NCBI RefSeq assembly: GCF_023242365.1 | Contig: NZ_JALLIX010000030.1 | Location: 16,785 to 80,784, forward strand | Reading direction: 5' to 3' | Length of the DNA stretch: 64,000 nucleotides | Source of the DNA: Pseudomonas sp. MWU13-2100 | GTDB lineage: Bacteria; Pseudomonadota; Gammaproteobacteria; Pseudomonadales; Pseudomonadaceae | Shown: positions 7,584 to 16,570 of the stretch, one piece after another | How positions within the stretch are numbered: position 1 is the first letter of the stretch | Layout: the number at the start of each line of letters is the position of its first letter | Notes under the pieces: generated by a model | Seen by the model: the letters and a program-made list of their open reading frames with translations, nothing else | Told to the model about the DNA's origin: nothing | Database searches by the model: none | Translations under genes and position numbers: made by a program

Positions 7584-9107
7584 TCAGTGCAGATCGGGAA
7601 ACCTGCGCTGGATCAATAGGGGGTCCTTGAGCAGGCTCGCCGCGCTGGCGATATCCGGCGCCAGCCAGCGGTCCTGGTCGTAGGCCGGGACGCGCTCGCG
7701 CAGCAGTTTCCAGGCGCGCTCGGTGCCGGCGCCGAAGCGCTGCGCCTTGAGGAATTCAAAAGCCTGGGCCGCCAGCAGGTATTCGATGGCGAGGATCTGC
7801 GTGCAGTTTTCCAGGGCCCGGTGCAATTTCAGCGCGGCGTTGGTGCCCAGGCTCAGGTGGTCTTCCTGCAGGCCCGAGGTGACGTAATTGTCGAGCACCG
7901 CCGGCTGCGCCAACTGGCGGTTTTCCGCACAAAGGGACGCGGCGACGTACTGCACGATCATCATCCCGGAGTTGACCCCGGGGTTGCTCACCAGGAAAGC
8001 CGGCAGGCCGCTGACATGGGGGTTGATCAGGCGGTCGAGGCGGCGCTCGGCAATCGAACCGATTTCCGCCATGGCGATCGCCAGCAGGTCCGCTGCCAGG
8101 GCCACCGACTGACCATGGGGGTTGGCCTGGGACATCACCCGGTAATGGTCCGGCGTCCCCAACAGCAGCGGGTTGTCGGTGCAACCGTTGAGTTCGATTT
8201 CGATCTGCCGGGTGGCATGGTCCAACTGGTCGCGGGCGGCACCGTGTACTTGTGGGATCGAACGCAGGCTGAGGGCGTCCTGGGTACGAATACCCAGGCT
8301 GGCGGCGATCACTTCGCTGCCGTCGAGCAGGCCGCGCAGGTTGTTGCCGACCTGCTGCATGCCGGGGTGAGGCTTGAGCGCGATGATTTCCGCATCGAAC
8401 GCGGCGATCTGCCCACGCTGAGCCTCGAAGCTCATGGCACCGACCACATCGGCCCATTGCACCAGGCGGGTCGCGTCAGCCAAGGCCAGGCAGCTCAGGC
8501 CAGTCATGCACGGCGTGCCGTTGACCAGGCAGAGACCGTCCTTGGCGCCCAGTTGCACCGGTTGCAGGCCTTCGGCGGCCAGCGCCTGTTGCGCCGGGAC
8601 GATCTGCCCGCGATAGCTCACCTGGCCGACACCGAGCAAGGCGATGCCGATATGAGCCATATGAGTCAGGTAACCCACCGAGCCCTGGGCCGGCACTTGC
8701 GGGGTGATACCGCGGTTGAGCAGCGCCAGCAGGGCTTCGACCACCTGGCGGTGCAGGCCGGATTTGCCATGGCTGTAGTTGACGATGGCGGCGCAGATAA
8801 TCGCCCGGGTCTGTTCGTCGGGCAGCGCTGGGCCGACACCGCAGGCATGGCTGAGCAGGGTATTGCGCGACAGTTGGCTGAGCTGTTCGCCGGACAGCGA
8901 GACATTGCACAGCGCACCGAGGCCGGTGTTCACGCCATAGGCGCGCTCGCCGCTGACGACGATGCGCTGGACGATGGCCTGGGCATTGTCGATCCGCGCC
9001 CAGGTCTGGGGCGACAATTCGAGCGGCGCGCCGTGACGGGCCACCGCAACCACATCCTGCCAGCGCAAGGGGGCGTCGGCGATAACGATTTTTTCAGCCT
9101 GGGACAT
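7584..9107 (-). CDS. HAL-family paralogue lacking the MIO triad (HutH1-like)
   Basis: 507 residues from the ATG at 9107 (MSQAEKIVIADAPL), chosen because GAGG lies at proper spacing; an in-frame ATG at 9119 is an alternative. The fold-level signatures of aromatic amino-acid lyases are kept: AYGVNTGLG (Tyr57), LLSHACGVG (His87), LVNGTPC (Asn196), Arg282, VNSGMMIVQY and LQEDHLS. However, the MIO segment reads GSVG-YLTHMAH at residues 142-152, where active enzymes have GSVG-ASG-DLAPLAH, so the three residues that cyclise into the cofactor are absent. The active-site Tyr of QDPYSLR is Leu (QDALSLR), and NFHAEP is NPHGQS. It sits between hutV and hutH, in the hutH1 position of the P. fluorescens hut locus. 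It probably does not act as a conventional ammonia-lyase; its real role is not known to me. Confidence 0.85.
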   Translation of the reverse strand: MSQAEKIVIADAPLRWQDVVAVARHGAPLELSPQTWARIDNAQAIVQRIVVSGERAYGVNTGLGALCNVSLSGEQLSQLSRNTLLSHACGVGPALPDEQTRAIICAAIVNYSHGKSGLHRQVVEALLALLNRGITPQVPAQGSVGYLTHMAHIGIALLGVGQVSYRGQIVPAQQALAAEGLQPVQLGAKDGLCLVNGTPCMTGLSCLALADATRLVQWADVVGAMSFEAQRGQIAAFDAEIIALKPHPGMQQVGNNLRGLLDGSEVIAASLGIRTQDALSLRSIPQVHGAARDQLDHATRQIEIELNGCTDNPLLLGTPDHYRVMSQANPHGQSVALAADLLAIAMAEIGSIAERRLDRLINPHVSGLPAFLVSNPGVNSGMMIVQYVAASLCAENRQLAQPAVLDNYVTSGLQEDHLSLGTNAALKLHRALENCTQILAIEYLLAAQAFEFLKAQRFGAGTERAWKLLRERVPAYDQDRWLAPDIASAASLLKDPLLIQRRFPDLH

Positions 9108-9149
9108 CTTCAACCTCATCTGTACAACCTGAATATTGATGCAGCCTTA

Positions 9150-9290
9150 TCGCCGCCTTCGCGGGCAAGCTCCGCTCCCACAGGTTTTTCAGTCGTACGC
9201 AAGACTCGGGCACGACTCAAATCTGGTGTGGGAGCGGAGCTTGTCGGATCGCCGCACCGCCGCGAAGAGGCCCGCCCAGCCACCACACCC
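9150..9290. repeat. REP-type element pair
   Basis: Inverted halves: TTCGCGGGCAAGCTCCGCTC near 9157-9177 and GTGGGAGCGGAGCTTGTCGG near 9228-9247, with the second half diverging. Located between the HutV gene and the HAL paralogue. Confidence 0.75.
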
Positions 9291-9299
9291 CTCACCGGC

Positions 9300-10130
9300 T
9301 TAAGCCGAGGCCGCGCGCCGCTGAACAAACCGATCCACATACTCATCCGCCGGCGAATGGAGGATCTCCTTCGGCGTGCCGACCTGGATCAACTTGCCGT
9401 CCTTGAGAATCGCGATGCGATTACCGATCCGCACCGCTTCATCCAGGTCATGGGTGATAAACACGATGGTCTTGTGCAAGGTCTTCTGCAGCTCCAGCAA
9501 CTGATCCTGCATCTCGGCCCGGATCAACGGATCCAGGGCGCTGAACGCCTCATCCATCAGAATGATGTCGGTGTCCGCCGCCAAGGCCCGGGCCAGGCCC
9601 ACACGCTGGCGCATACCGCCCGACAGCTGGTGCGGGTACTTGTTCTCGTAGCCCTTCAGGCCCACGGTATTGATCCAGTGCAAGGCGCGCTCGGCGCAGA
9701 CTTCCTTGCTCTCGCCACGGACCTTGAGGCCATAGGCGACGTTTTCCTGCACGGTCTTGTGGGGCAACAGACCGAAGCTCTGGAACACCATGCTGATCTT
9801 GTGCCGGCGAAATTCGCGCAACGCCTCCATGTCGAGCTGGAGGATGTCCACGCCGTCCACCAGAATCGCGCCGCTGGTCGGGTCGATCAGGCGGTTGAAG
9901 TGACGCACCAGGGTCGACTTGCCGGAACCGGACAGGCCCATGATCACGAAAATCTCGCCGGTACTGACACTCAGCGACAGGTCGTTGACCCCGATCACGC
10001 AACCGGTCTCGGCCAGCACCTGATCCTTGGTCTTGCCCTGGCGAATCAGGTTCATCGCGTCCTTCTCGCGGGAACCGAAAATCTTGAAGACGTTCTTGAC
10101 TTCGATCTTGCTGACGACGGCCTCGCTCAT
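9300..10130 (-). CDS. hutV: ABC transporter ATP-binding subunit (HutV)
   Basis: 276-residue ATPase of the glycine-betaine/proline (ProV/OpuAA) importer class. Walker A is GLSGSGKST, the signature LSGGMRQRVGLARALA, Walker B DTDIILMDEAFSALDP, and the H-loop ITHDLDEA. It ends just after the last core motif, so the C-terminal CBS domains of full-length ProV are absent. Its start overlaps the stop of the permease gene (ATGA), so the two are translationally coupled. With hutW and hutX it probably imports histidine. Confidence 0.9.
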   Translation of the reverse strand: MSEAVVSKIEVKNVFKIFGSREKDAMNLIRQGKTKDQVLAETGCVIGVNDLSLSVSTGEIFVIMGLSGSGKSTLVRHFNRLIDPTSGAILVDGVDILQLDMEALREFRRHKISMVFQSFGLLPHKTVQENVAYGLKVRGESKEVCAERALHWINTVGLKGYENKYPHQLSGGMRQRVGLARALAADTDIILMDEAFSALDPLIRAEMQDQLLELQKTLHKTIVFITHDLDEAVRIGNRIAILKDGKLIQVGTPKEILHSPADEYVDRFVQRRAASA

Positions 10131-10978
10131 TTGCTCACCTCATGGCGTGGACGCCCATAGGCCTGGGTGATGCGGTCGATCACCACCGCGAGAATCACGA
10201 TCGCCAGGCCCGCTTCCAGGCCACGCCCGACGTTCAGGGTCTGGATCCCCACCAGCACGTCTTCGCCTAAACCACGGGCGCCGATCATCGAGGCGATCAC
10301 TACCATCGACAGCGCCATCATGGTGGTCTGGTTGATCCCGGCCATGATGCTTGGCAGGGCCAGCGGCAGTTGCACGCCGAACAGTTGCTGCCAGCGGTTG
10401 GCGCCAAAGGCGTTGATCGCTTCCATCACCTCGCCGTCGACCTGGCGGATGCCCAGGTCGGTCAAGCGGATCAGCGGCGGCGCCGCGTAGATCACCGTGG
10501 CGAAGATCGCCGGGACCTTGCCCAGGCCAAACAGCATCAGCACCGGAATCAGGTACACGAAGCTGGGCATGGTCTGCATGATGTCCAGCAGCGGCATCAG
10601 CACCGAACGCAAGCGGTTGCTGCGCGCCGAAAGAATGCCCAGGGGAATGCCGATCAGCACCGAGATCAGGGTGGCCACCAACATCAGCGCCAGGGTCTGC
10701 ATCAGCTTGTCCCACAGGCCAACCGCGCCCACCAGGAACAACAGGCCGACGATCACCAGCGTCGTCACCCACTTGCGGGTGGCGTGCCAGGCAATGCCGC
10801 CGACAATAGCCAGCATCAGCCACCAGGGCGCCAGGCGCAGCAGGCTTTCCAGGTTGACGATGGCCCACAGCAGGGTGTCGGAGATCTGGCGGAACACATC
10901 ACCGTAGTTGGTCACCAGTGCATCGACCCAACTGTTGACCCAGTCGGCGATGGAAAATGTGAAACGTTCGGGAAACAT
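10127..10978 (-). CDS. hutW: ABC transporter permease (HutW)
   Basis: 283-residue inner-membrane permease of the ProW class, with several hydrophobic segments. The EAA-type loop region INAFGANRWQQLFGVQLPLALPSIMAGINQT couples it to the ATPase. It overlaps hutV by four bases and follows hutX by 71 bp. Substrate specificity is inferred from the hut context. Confidence 0.9.
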   Translation of the reverse strand: MFPERFTFSIADWVNSWVDALVTNYGDVFRQISDTLLWAIVNLESLLRLAPWWLMLAIVGGIAWHATRKWVTTLVIVGLLFLVGAVGLWDKLMQTLALMLVATLISVLIGIPLGILSARSNRLRSVLMPLLDIMQTMPSFVYLIPVLMLFGLGKVPAIFATVIYAAPPLIRLTDLGIRQVDGEVMEAINAFGANRWQQLFGVQLPLALPSIMAGINQTTMMALSMVVIASMIGARGLGEDVLVGIQTLNVGRGLEAGLAIVILAVVIDRITQAYGRPRHEVSK

Positions 10979-11049
10979 TGGAAACTCTCGATCAAGTGGT
11001 TGTGGCGAACTTCCCGGCCAGCCTCTCGGTTAGCCGGGAGGTAGTCGAC

Positions 11050-12018
11050 CTACAGAGCCGCGTTGATTTTCCTGGCAGCGTCAGCGCTGACCCACGCCTG
11101 CCAGACCTCAGGGTGTTCCTTGAGGAAGATTTTCGCCAGTTTCGGCGATTCGATCCGTTCCCGGGTCATGCGAGCCAGGTTCTGGTTCAACAGATCGATG
11201 GGCAGGTTAGCCTTTTCCAGTACGGCGACGAGCTCGGGCGCTTGCTCGTGGAAGGCCTTGGACAGACCGACCTTGATGCTCACTCTCTTGTCGACACCGG
11301 GTTTTTCCTGCAGTTTCACCAGGTCGACCTGCCCCATCAGGGGCGTCGGCGACCAGTAGTAGAATAGAATCGGCTCGCCACGCTTGTAGCTCGACAGCAC
11401 GGCGGCCTCCAGTGCCGGACCGGTTCCGGGGCGAAAGTTGGTATAGGATTTTTCCAGACCGTAGCTTTTCAGCATCTCGCTGTTTTCCAGCTCGCAGGTC
11501 CAGCCGGCCGGGCAGTTGTAGAAGCGGCCTTTGCTCGGTTCTTCCGGGTCCTTGAACAACACGGCGTATTTGCTCAGGTCGACGATGTGCTTCAGGTCCG
11601 GCGCCAAGGCCTTGAGGTTGCGCTTGGCGTCGCCTTCGACCACATAGCGCGGCACGTACCAGCCTTCGACCGCCCCCACCACCGGGGCGCCGACCCCGAC
11701 GACGTTGCCGGCTTTTTCAGCCTTGTTCCAGACTTCGCTGCGGCCGACCCACTCCTCGGCGAAGATCTGGATATCGTTGCTGCTCAGGGCGTTTTCCATG
11801 GTGATGGAATTACCCGGCAGGCTGTCGGTCTTGCAGTCGTAACCCTTTTCCAGCACGAATTGCAGCACGTCGGTCAAGAGCATGCCGCTTGCCCAATTCA
11901 ACCCCGCGAACCTCACCGGTTTTCCGGACTCGCACCAGCCGGCGGCCTGGCTTGCGCCGGCCGCGACCAACAGGCCCAGGGACAGCGCCGTGGTCAGCAG
12001 GGTCTTGGTCATCTTCAT
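11050..12018 (-). CDS. hutX: Periplasmic substrate-binding protein (HutX)
   Basis: 322 residues from the ATG at 12018 (MKMTKTLLTTALSLG), with GGAG upstream. A Sec signal peptide ends at GASQA-AGWCE. The mature protein is of the OpuAC/ProX type that serves ProVW importers (VRFAGLNWASGMLLTDVLQ, ILFYYWSPTPLMGQVDLVKL). The aromatic-rich segment YYWSP is typical of a ligand-binding cage. It is the first gene of the hutXWV transporter set. Confidence 0.9.
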   Translation of the reverse strand: MKMTKTLLTTALSLGLLVAAGASQAAGWCESGKPVRFAGLNWASGMLLTDVLQFVLEKGYDCKTDSLPGNSITMENALSSNDIQIFAEEWVGRSEVWNKAEKAGNVVGVGAPVVGAVEGWYVPRYVVEGDAKRNLKALAPDLKHIVDLSKYAVLFKDPEEPSKGRFYNCPAGWTCELENSEMLKSYGLEKSYTNFRPGTGPALEAAVLSSYKRGEPILFYYWSPTPLMGQVDLVKLQEKPGVDKRVSIKVGLSKAFHEQAPELVAVLEKANLPIDLLNQNLARMTRERIESPKLAKIFLKEHPEVWQAWVSADAARKINAAL

Positions 12019-12134
12019 ACTGTGCCGCTCCAAATCATAAAAGGGTTAACGCCGCTCAAGAGGCTGGCGGCCCGGGTTGGCCTGCAAGCAGGCCGTGTCC
12101 ACGCTCACCCGCGTGGACGCCCGGCTGCAACCGA

Positions 12135-13604
12135 CTAGTTCGACGCCGGCTGCACACGACCACGGGGTTGCGCCGGCGCTTCGACGCTCGACTCTACCGG
12201 CAGGATCAGACGATCAGGAATTGCCCCATGCCACTTCTTCGCTGCGACGTAGTACAACGCCGCCGGCACCACCAGGCCGATGATCCAGGAGATATCGGTA
12301 TCGCCCAGGCCCGCCACCAGGGAACCGGTATAGAACTGGGTGTTGATAAACGGCATCTGGATCAGCACGCCGAACACATAGATGCTGATGCCCAGGATGT
12401 TCCAGCCGCCGTAGCGCGCCTTGGGATCAGACAGTGCGGGAATGTCGTAGCGTTCCTTGGTGATGCAGTAGAAGTCCACCAGGTTGATCGCGCTCCAGGG
12501 CGTGAAGAACGCCAGCAGGAACAGGATGAAGGAGGAGAATTCCTTGAGGAATGAATCCTTGCCCAGCAGCGCCAGGGCCGCGGACACGCTGACCATGATG
12601 AAGATGTACAGCAGGCGCACACCACTGGAGATATGCCGGTTGCCACGGAAACCGCTGATGATGGTGGCGATCGACATGAAGCTGCCATAGGCGTTCAGGG
12701 TAGTGACCGTCACCTTGCCGAAAGCCACGGCGAAGTACAGCGCCGCCGCGACCGCGCCAGTACCGCCGAGGCTGACGATGAACGAGACTTCGTGGTGGGA
12801 GAACTGCGAGCCGGCCAGGGCGGCGGCGAATACGCCAAAGACCATGGATGCCTGTGCGCCGATCACCGAACCCAGGCCCACGGCCCAGAAGGTTTTCACC
12901 GGCGAAGTGCTGCGCGGCAGATAACGCGAGTAATCCGCCACATAAGGCCCGAACGCGATCTGCCAGGACGCCGACAAGGACATCGCCAACAGGAAACTCG
13001 CCAGGGAGAAATGCTTGTTGCCGAGCAAGGCCGAGATATCGTTGCCGGCCAACAGTTTGTAGAACAGATAGATGAAGGCCACCACCCCGAGCACGCTGGC
13101 GATCCGGCCGATGCCGTGGATCACCCGGTAACCGAAGATGGTGCAGACCAGGATGCTGGCCGCGAACAACACGATGCCGACCCAGTCTTCCACATGCAGC
13201 AGCTGCGCCACCGCCTGCCCGGCCAGCAACGAACCGCTGGCCGAAAAGCCGATGTACATCAGGCATACCAGTACCAATGGGATCACCGCCCCATAGACGC
13301 CGAACTGCACTCGACTGGAAATCATCTGCGGCAGGCCCAGTTGCGGACCTTGCGCGGCGTGCAGTGCCATGACCCCACCGCCGATCAGTTGCCCGATCAG
13401 CAGGCCGATCAACGACCAGTAGACATCACCGCCGAGCACGACCGCCAAGGCGCCGGTGACAATCGCGGTGATTTGCAGGTTGGCACCCAACCACAGGGTG
13501 AACTGACTGAGTAGACGACCGTGTCTTTCCGCTTCCGGGATGTAGTCGATCGAACGCCTTTCGATCAACGGTTTGTGGCTTGCACGATCATTTGACGCAG
13601 ACAT
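12135..13604 (-). CDS. NCS1-family permease, candidate urocanate transporter
   Basis: 489-residue membrane protein of the cytosine/purine/allantoin NCS1 family with about 12 hydrophobic segments. Motifs include RSIDYIPEAERHGR at the N-terminus, FTLWLGANLQI, GPQLGLPQMISSRVQFG, and FGPYVADYSRYLP. The gene directly follows hutU (195 bp downstream). In published P. fluorescens work the NCS1 member of this operon (HutTu) was assigned to urocanate uptake; this assignment is taken from context, not from residues. A nucleobase-like imidazole substrate fits the family. Confidence 0.85.
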   Translation of the reverse strand: MSASNDRASHKPLIERRSIDYIPEAERHGRLLSQFTLWLGANLQITAIVTGALAVVLGGDVYWSLIGLLIGQLIGGGVMALHAAQGPQLGLPQMISSRVQFGVYGAVIPLVLVCLMYIGFSASGSLLAGQAVAQLLHVEDWVGIVLFAASILVCTIFGYRVIHGIGRIASVLGVVAFIYLFYKLLAGNDISALLGNKHFSLASFLLAMSLSASWQIAFGPYVADYSRYLPRSTSPVKTFWAVGLGSVIGAQASMVFGVFAAALAGSQFSHHEVSFIVSLGGTGAVAAALYFAVAFGKVTVTTLNAYGSFMSIATIISGFRGNRHISSGVRLLYIFIMVSVSAALALLGKDSFLKEFSSFILFLLAFFTPWSAINLVDFYCITKERYDIPALSDPKARYGGWNILGISIYVFGVLIQMPFINTQFYTGSLVAGLGDTDISWIIGLVVPAALYYVAAKKWHGAIPDRLILPVESSVEAPAQPRGRVQPASN

Positions 13605-13676
13605 TGTTCAACCTCTGTGGATTGTTTTCGTTAGGTGCACAGCGTTTGTGAAACATGCTCCAGGTGAAACACCCTT

Positions 13677-13771
13677 CCCGTGGGAGCAGGAGGTCCGGTC
13701 TCCCGGTTTTCCCGCAAAGCTCCTGGCACACTTGAGGGCCTCTTCGCGAGCAAGCTCTGCTCCCACGGGAC
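13677..13771. repeat. REP-type element pair
   Basis: Inverted arms GTGGGAGCAG near 13680 and GCAAGCTCTGCTCCCACGGG ending near 13770, enclosing TTTTCCCGCAAAGCTCCTGG. It fills the hutU to permease gap within the operon. Confidence 0.75.
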
Positions 13772-13799
13772 AGCGTCCATCGGTGATTTGCGCGATCCC

Positions 13800-15500
13800 T
13801 TATCGACCGGTGATCATCGGCAGGTTCAGGCCCTGCTCTTTCGCGCAGTCGATGGCGATCTGGTAACCGGCATCGGCGTGACGCATGACCCCCGTCGCCG
13901 GGTCGTTGTGCAGGACGCGAGCGATACGCTCGGCCGCTTCGTCGGTACCATCGCAGACGATGACCATGCCCGAGTGCTGGGAGAAGCCCATGCCGACGCC
14001 GCCGCCGTGGTGCAGGGACACCCAGGTCGCGCCGCTGGCGGTGTTGAGCAAGGCGTTGAGCAGTGGCCAGTCGGACACGGCATCGGAACCGTCCCGCATC
14101 GATTCGGTTTCACGGTTCGGGCTGGCCACGGAACCGGAGTCCAGGTGGTCGCGACCGATCACGATCGGCGCCGACAGCTCGCCGCTGCGGACCATTTCGT
14201 TGAACGCCAGGCCGAGCTTGGCGCGCAGACCCAGGCCAACCCAGCAGATACGCGCCGGCAGACCCTGGAAGCTGATGCGCTCGCGGGCCATGTCCAGCCA
14301 GTTGTGCAGGTGGGCGTCGTCCGGGATCAGTTCCTTGACCTTGGCGTCGGTCTTGTAGATGTCCTGCGGGTCGCCCGACAGCGCAGCCCAGCGGAACGGA
14401 CCGATGCCACGGCAGAACAGCGGACGGATGTAAGCCGGGACGAAACCTGGGAAATCAAATGCGTTTTCCACGCCTTCTTCCTGGGCCATCTGACGGATGT
14501 TGTTGCCGTAGTCGAAAGTCGGGATGCCTTGCTTCTGGAAGTCGAGCATGGCCTTGACGTGCACGGCCATCGAGGCCTTGGCGGCCTTCACCACCACGGC
14601 GGGTTCAGTGATGGCGCGGGCGCGGTACTCTTCCCAGGTCCAACCGGCCGGCAGGTAGCCGTTGAGCGGGTCGTGGGCGCTGGTCTGGTCGGTGACCATG
14701 TCCGGACGTACGCCGCGCTTGACCAGTTCCGGGAGGATTTCAGCGGCGTTGCCGAGCAGGGCGACGGAAATTGCCTTGCCTTCCTTGGTGTACTTGGCAA
14801 TACGCGCCAGAGCGTCGTCGAGGTCGGTGGCTTGCTCATCGACATAACGGCTGTTCAAGCGGAAATCGATGCTGACCTGCTGGCATTCGATGTTCAGCGA
14901 GCAGGCCCCGGCCAGAGTCGCGGCCAGCGGTTGCGCACCGCCCATGCCGCCGAGGCCCGCGGTCAGGACCCAACGCCCCTTGAGGTTGTTGTCGTAGTGC
15001 TGGCGACCGGCTTCGACGAAGGTTTCGTAGGTGCCCTGGACGATGCCCTGGCTGCCGATGTAGATCCAGCTACCGGCGGTCATCTGGCCGTACATGGCCA
15101 GGCCTTTGGCGTCGAGTTCGTTGAAGTGTTCCCAATTCGCCCAGTGTGGCACCAGGTTGGAGTTGGCGATCAGCACGCGCGGGGCGTTGCTGTGGGTCTT
15201 GAACACGCCGACCGGCTTGCCGGATTGCACCAGCAGGGTCTCGTCGTCATTCAGGTTGGTCAGGCTCTCGACGATCTTGTCATAGCACTCCCAGTTCCGC
15301 GCGGCCCGGCCGATACCGCCGTAGACCACCAGTTCCTTGGGGTTCTCGGCCACTTCCGGGTCGAGATTGTTCATCAGCATCCGCAGCGGCGCTTCGGTCA
15401 GCCAGCTTTTCGCGGTCAGCTTGTTGCCACGGGCGGCACGGATTTCGACGTCACGGCGCTTGGTAAAAGTGGCGGTAGGTTTCTGGGTATTCTCAGTCAC
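13800..15500 (-). CDS. hutU: Urocanate hydratase
   Basis: Second step: adds water to urocanate, giving imidazolonepropionate, with tightly bound NAD+. 566 residues from the GTG at 15500 (VTENTQKPTATFTK), preceded by AGAGGAG at good spacing; in-frame codons further upstream lack a ribosome site. Family hallmarks are AKSWLTEAPLRMLMNNLDP, YGGIGRAARNWECYDKI, TAGLGGMGGAQPLAATLAGA (dinucleotide binding), GNAAEILPELVKRGVRPDMVTDQTSAHDPLNGY and YRPLFCRG-type segments. It is the promoter-proximal gene of the long operon running to hutG. Confidence 0.97.
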   Translation of the reverse strand: MTENTQKPTATFTKRRDVEIRAARGNKLTAKSWLTEAPLRMLMNNLDPEVAENPKELVVYGGIGRAARNWECYDKIVESLTNLNDDETLLVQSGKPVGVFKTHSNAPRVLIANSNLVPHWANWEHFNELDAKGLAMYGQMTAGSWIYIGSQGIVQGTYETFVEAGRQHYDNNLKGRWVLTAGLGGMGGAQPLAATLAGACSLNIECQQVSIDFRLNSRYVDEQATDLDDALARIAKYTKEGKAISVALLGNAAEILPELVKRGVRPDMVTDQTSAHDPLNGYLPAGWTWEEYRARAITEPAVVVKAAKASMAVHVKAMLDFQKQGIPTFDYGNNIRQMAQEEGVENAFDFPGFVPAYIRPLFCRGIGPFRWAALSGDPQDIYKTDAKVKELIPDDAHLHNWLDMARERISFQGLPARICWVGLGLRAKLGLAFNEMVRSGELSAPIVIGRDHLDSGSVASPNRETESMRDGSDAVSDWPLLNALLNTASGATWVSLHHGGGVGMGFSQHSGMVIVCDGTDEAAERIARVLHNDPATGVMRHADAGYQIAIDCAKEQGLNLPMITGR

Positions 15501-15634
15501 GAAATAACTCCTCTGCGATCGTCCAAACCAGCCCAGGCAACGGGCGAGCAAGCCTGTGGGGGAAGGCCCCGGCACAAGCGGAAATTAGGGGCGGTGCGCC
15601 GATCTCCCTGATGACTCATACGCACACATCTTTA

Positions 15635-15648
15635 CTTGTACATACAAG
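15635..15648 (-). promoter_or_regulatory. HutC operator at hutU
   Basis: Perfect palindrome with two-base spacer: on the hutU strand it reads CTTGTATGTACAAG, the classical Pseudomonas hut operator. It begins four bases past the -12 element, so a bound repressor would cover the transcription start. Confidence 0.85.
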
Positions 15649-15652
15649 CATA

Positions 15653-15668
15653 TGCAATCGAACGGCCA
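15653..15668 (-). promoter_or_regulatory. Sigma-54 promoter of hutU
   Basis: On the minus strand TGGCCGTTCGATTGCA matches the RpoN consensus with GG and GC exactly ten bases apart and a perfect TTGCA -12 box. In Pseudomonas this promoter class at hutU is activated by CbrB and NtrC (established knowledge). Confidence 0.82.
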
Positions 15669-15869
15669 ACTTGCAAATTGCGAGTCGAAGAATTTTTCAG
15701 AATAGCCCGCAGGGCTTGTGGGGCGGGGCTTTCGGCAAGAAATGAAATTGTAGGAGGATGACAGGCTGCAGGTAGGAAGCTGTTACCGACGCGGAGATTT
15801 GCGCCATGTTGGGGCGTTCGGTAACAAAAATGGGGCGGGGGTGGATGCACCGTTCTTGTGGCGAGCGTA

Positions 15870-15945
15870 ACTGTGGGAGCGGTGCTTGCCCGCGAAGCTT
15901 TTAGCGACCTCAAGGGCCTCTTCGCGAGCAAGCTCTGCTCCCACA
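15870..15945. repeat. REP-type element pair
   Basis: Inverted arms GTGGGAGCGGTGCTTGCCCG (from about 15872) and GCGAGCAAGCTCTGCTCCCA (ending about 15942), in the hutD-hutU gap. Confidence 0.8.
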
Positions 15946-15991
15946 GGAACCGCGCTCGGCTTAGCTAAACAGCATTCTGCTCACCCACCTG

Positions 15992-16570
15992 TCAGGCGGG
16001 CGTCAGCTCGATCACACAACAACGTCCGGTCAGCGCCACTTCCAGCAACCCGGCGTTACCCTCCAGTTGCAGGCAGTCATGCCGCCCCAGCACTTCATAG
16101 CGGCTGTTACCCAGGCCGACATGCAATTGTTCGCTGATACTGAAGATCAACAGCACCGTCGCCGAACTGAAAAAACGCTTGGGTGGCGCACTATTGAGCC
16201 ACTGCAATCGCGCGCTGTAGCGATCCGGCGCATAGATCAGGTTGAAGTCGCGGATCGCCCCATCGATCAGGGTGCAACTCACCTGGCTCGCGCCACTGAA
16301 GGCAAACGGGTCCAGCGCCAGCAAGGCCCGCGTACGCTGGCCATCCACCTGCAAGGTCATGCCCGCGCCTTCCAACACGGTAATGATCCGCTCATAGCCG
16401 GCAAAGGTGGAAAACCCGCCCGACTCGCCGATATCGGCAATCGACAGGCGCCAGCCGAAGCCGTCCAGGCCTTCGCCCGCGTCCCGGGTGATTTCCTCGG
16501 TGCTGCCGCCGCCGTTCTTCCACGGCATGCGCGGGTAATCCGCCGCGCGCAAGACTTTCAACTGACTCAT
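15992..16570 (-). CDS. hutD: HutD family protein
   Basis: 192-residue cytoplasmic cupin-like protein of the HutD family (MSQLKVLRAADYPRMPWKNGGGSTEEI). The PWKNGGGxTxEI segment and FGWRLSIADIGESGGFSTFAGYERII are the conserved core. Genetics in P. fluorescens link HutD to fitness and control of hut flux rather than to a reaction step. Its start overlaps the hutC stop (ATGA), so hutC and hutD form one unit transcribed away from hutF. Confidence 0.94.
   Translation of the reverse strand: MSQLKVLRAADYPRMPWKNGGGSTEEITRDAGEGLDGFGWRLSIADIGESGGFSTFAGYERIITVLEGAGMTLQVDGQRTRALLALDPFAFSGASQVSCTLIDGAIRDFNLIYAPDRYSARLQWLNSAPPKRFFSSATVLLIFSISEQLHVGLGNSRYEVLGRHDCLQLEGNAGLLEVALTGRCCVIELTPA

Larger units (their letters stand above)
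15501..15991. other. hutU control region and hutD-hutU gap
   Basis: 491 bp without a gene. It holds the sigma-54 promoter and HutC operator described separately, a second inverted repeat CTTGCAA-A-TTGCGAG at 15670-15684 just upstream of the promoter, and a REP element at 15870-15945. No convincing coding sequence is seen in the rest. Confidence 0.7.

Noticed and set aside
6218..7630. Long plus-strand frame opposite hutH
   Set aside because: Its Gln/Gly/His-rich composition is typical of antisense frames, and hutH on the other strand has full catalytic motifs.
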